Source of the DNA: JAAYHV01 sp035268985 | GTDB taxonomy: Bacteria > Bacillota > Clostridia > Peptostreptococcales > Anaerovoracaceae | Length of the DNA stretch: 64,000 nt | NCBI GenBank assembly: GCA_035268985.1 | Contig: DATFJV010000096.1 | Coordinates: 41,274 to 105,273 of the forward strand | Direction of reading: 5' to 3' | The notes under the pieces: generated by a model | Seen by the model: the letters and a program-made list of their open reading frames with translations, nothing else | Databases searched by the model: none | What the model was told of the DNA's origin: nothing | Position numbers and translations under genes: made by a program | Part shown: piece after piece, positions 63,534 through 64,000 of the stretch | Layout: each line of letters begins with the position of its first letter | Numbering within the stretch: the stretch's first letter is position 1

Positions 63534-64000
63534 AGTTAAGATAGGTTGGATGTTTCCTGATACTTTGTATCTTCATGGTGAAAGAGGGAATATATTGGCA
63601 CTAATAGAAGTGCTTAAATGGTATAATAAGGAAGCTGAAGTAATAAAAATTGATTTTGATAATATAGAATCCATTGATTTTATGGATTTCGATATGCTGT
63701 TTGTAGCGCCGGGGGATTTATCTTCCATAGAGATTGTTAGTAATATGCTTGAAAATCGTAAAAATGAATTAAATGAATTCATTGATACAAACAAATTGCT
63801 TTTTGTAACTGGGACATCAATTGCACTATTTGGAAATGAAGTAACAAGAACAGATGGCACTAAATACAACGGATTGGGTTTGATTGATGTGAAAACCTTA
63901 GAAAAAGAAATGGTATATGGAGATGATATATATTTTAGAATATTAAATTCAGGTATTGAAATTATTGGTAACCAAATCCAAGTAGCTGATTTTATACCGG
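63526..64000 (+). CDS. gatD: GatD-like glutamine amidotransferase homologue without catalytic cysteine, 3' end outside window
   Basis: The first 158 codons are visible. Position and N-terminus (KIGWMFPDTLYLHGERGNI, like GatD's KIGWLYPDLLNLYGDRGN) identify a GatD-type class I amidotransferase partner of the MurT-like protein. GatD normally removes ammonia from glutamine with a cysteine in a GICGGYQ-type elbow. Here the matching stretch reads LFVTGTSIALFG (residues 92-103), and there is no cysteine anywhere in the 158 residues. The GGGQD motif is also changed (APGDLSS, 61-67). So glutaminase activity is doubtful. SD AAGGAG inside murT. Confidence 0.75.
   Translation, partial: MDKVKIGWMFPDTLYLHGERGNILALIEVLKWYNKEAEVIKIDFDNIESIDFMDFDMLFVAPGDLSSIEIVSNMLENRKNELNEFIDTNKLLFVTGTSIALFGNEVTRTDGTKYNGLGLIDVKTLEKEMVYGDDIYFRILNSGIEIIGNQIQVADFIP

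Overview
The window is AT-rich chromosomal DNA of a low-GC Firmicute, most likely an anaerobic member of the class Clostridia. The evidence is a PolC-type replicative polymerase, RNase Y, NiaR, NrdR, a T-box leader on ileS, a Bcd-EtfAB module, the MEP isoprenoid pathway, frequent TTG starts with strong Shine-Dalgarno sequences, and almost exclusively plus-strand, tightly packed operons. I cannot name the genus. There is no rRNA, tRNA, CRISPR array, prophage or intact insertion sequence in the window.

Layout. 1-5.4 kb: the end of an LtaS-type sulfatase, a self-controlled-looking Lrp/AsnC regulator, a possible small RNA, a 46-residue membrane peptide, a divergent niaR / membrane-transporter pair with a NiaR-like operator, and a trigger-factor-like lipoprotein. 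5.4-11.1 kb: nrdR-cmk, a DUF1015 gene with a 16-bp palindrome in front, radC, a MinD-like ATPase and rny. 11.1-14.9 kb: MATE exporter, cysteine desulfurase and thiI. 15-18.2 kb: bcd-etfB-etfA with codon use suggesting strong expression. 18.2-23.1 kb: maf (reverse), thrS, sppA, pyrH and frr. 23.1-31.6 kb: uppS-cdsA-dxr-rseP-ispG-polC. 31.6-39.7 kb: the nusA/infB translation operon rimP-nusA-rnpM-infB-rbfA-nrnA-truB-ribF. 39.7-42.2 kb: rpsO and pnp. 42.2-44.5 kb: a degraded IS3-family end, a CofE-domain protein and two reverse-strand membrane proteins. 44.5-50.2 kb: T-box, ileS, rlmN and a convergent MFS permease. 50.2-64 kb: plsX-rnc-smc-ftsY-der-plsY-gpsA-miaB-cls, then murT and the start of a gatD-like gene cut by the window edge.

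The genes are mostly housekeeping: ribosome assembly and recycling, tRNA thiolation, methylthiolation and charging, isoprenoid and phospholipid synthesis (uppS, cdsA, plsX, plsY, gpsA, cls), chromosome structure and replication, and RNA turnover (rny, pnp, nrnA, rnc).

The points most worth a second look are: (i) a PolC whose PHP domain is not interrupted by the usual 3'-5' exonuclease; (ii) a MurT/GatD-like pair in which the GatD part has no cysteine in its first 158 residues and the MurT part lacks the usual aspartate-rich C-terminal motif; (iii) a type-2 IleRS with the HIGH motif rearranged to GIHH; (iv) a NiaR-type operator over a PfoR/EIIC-like membrane protein promoter; and (v) an IS3 transposase remnant with an in-frame stop between pnp and the CofE-domain gene.
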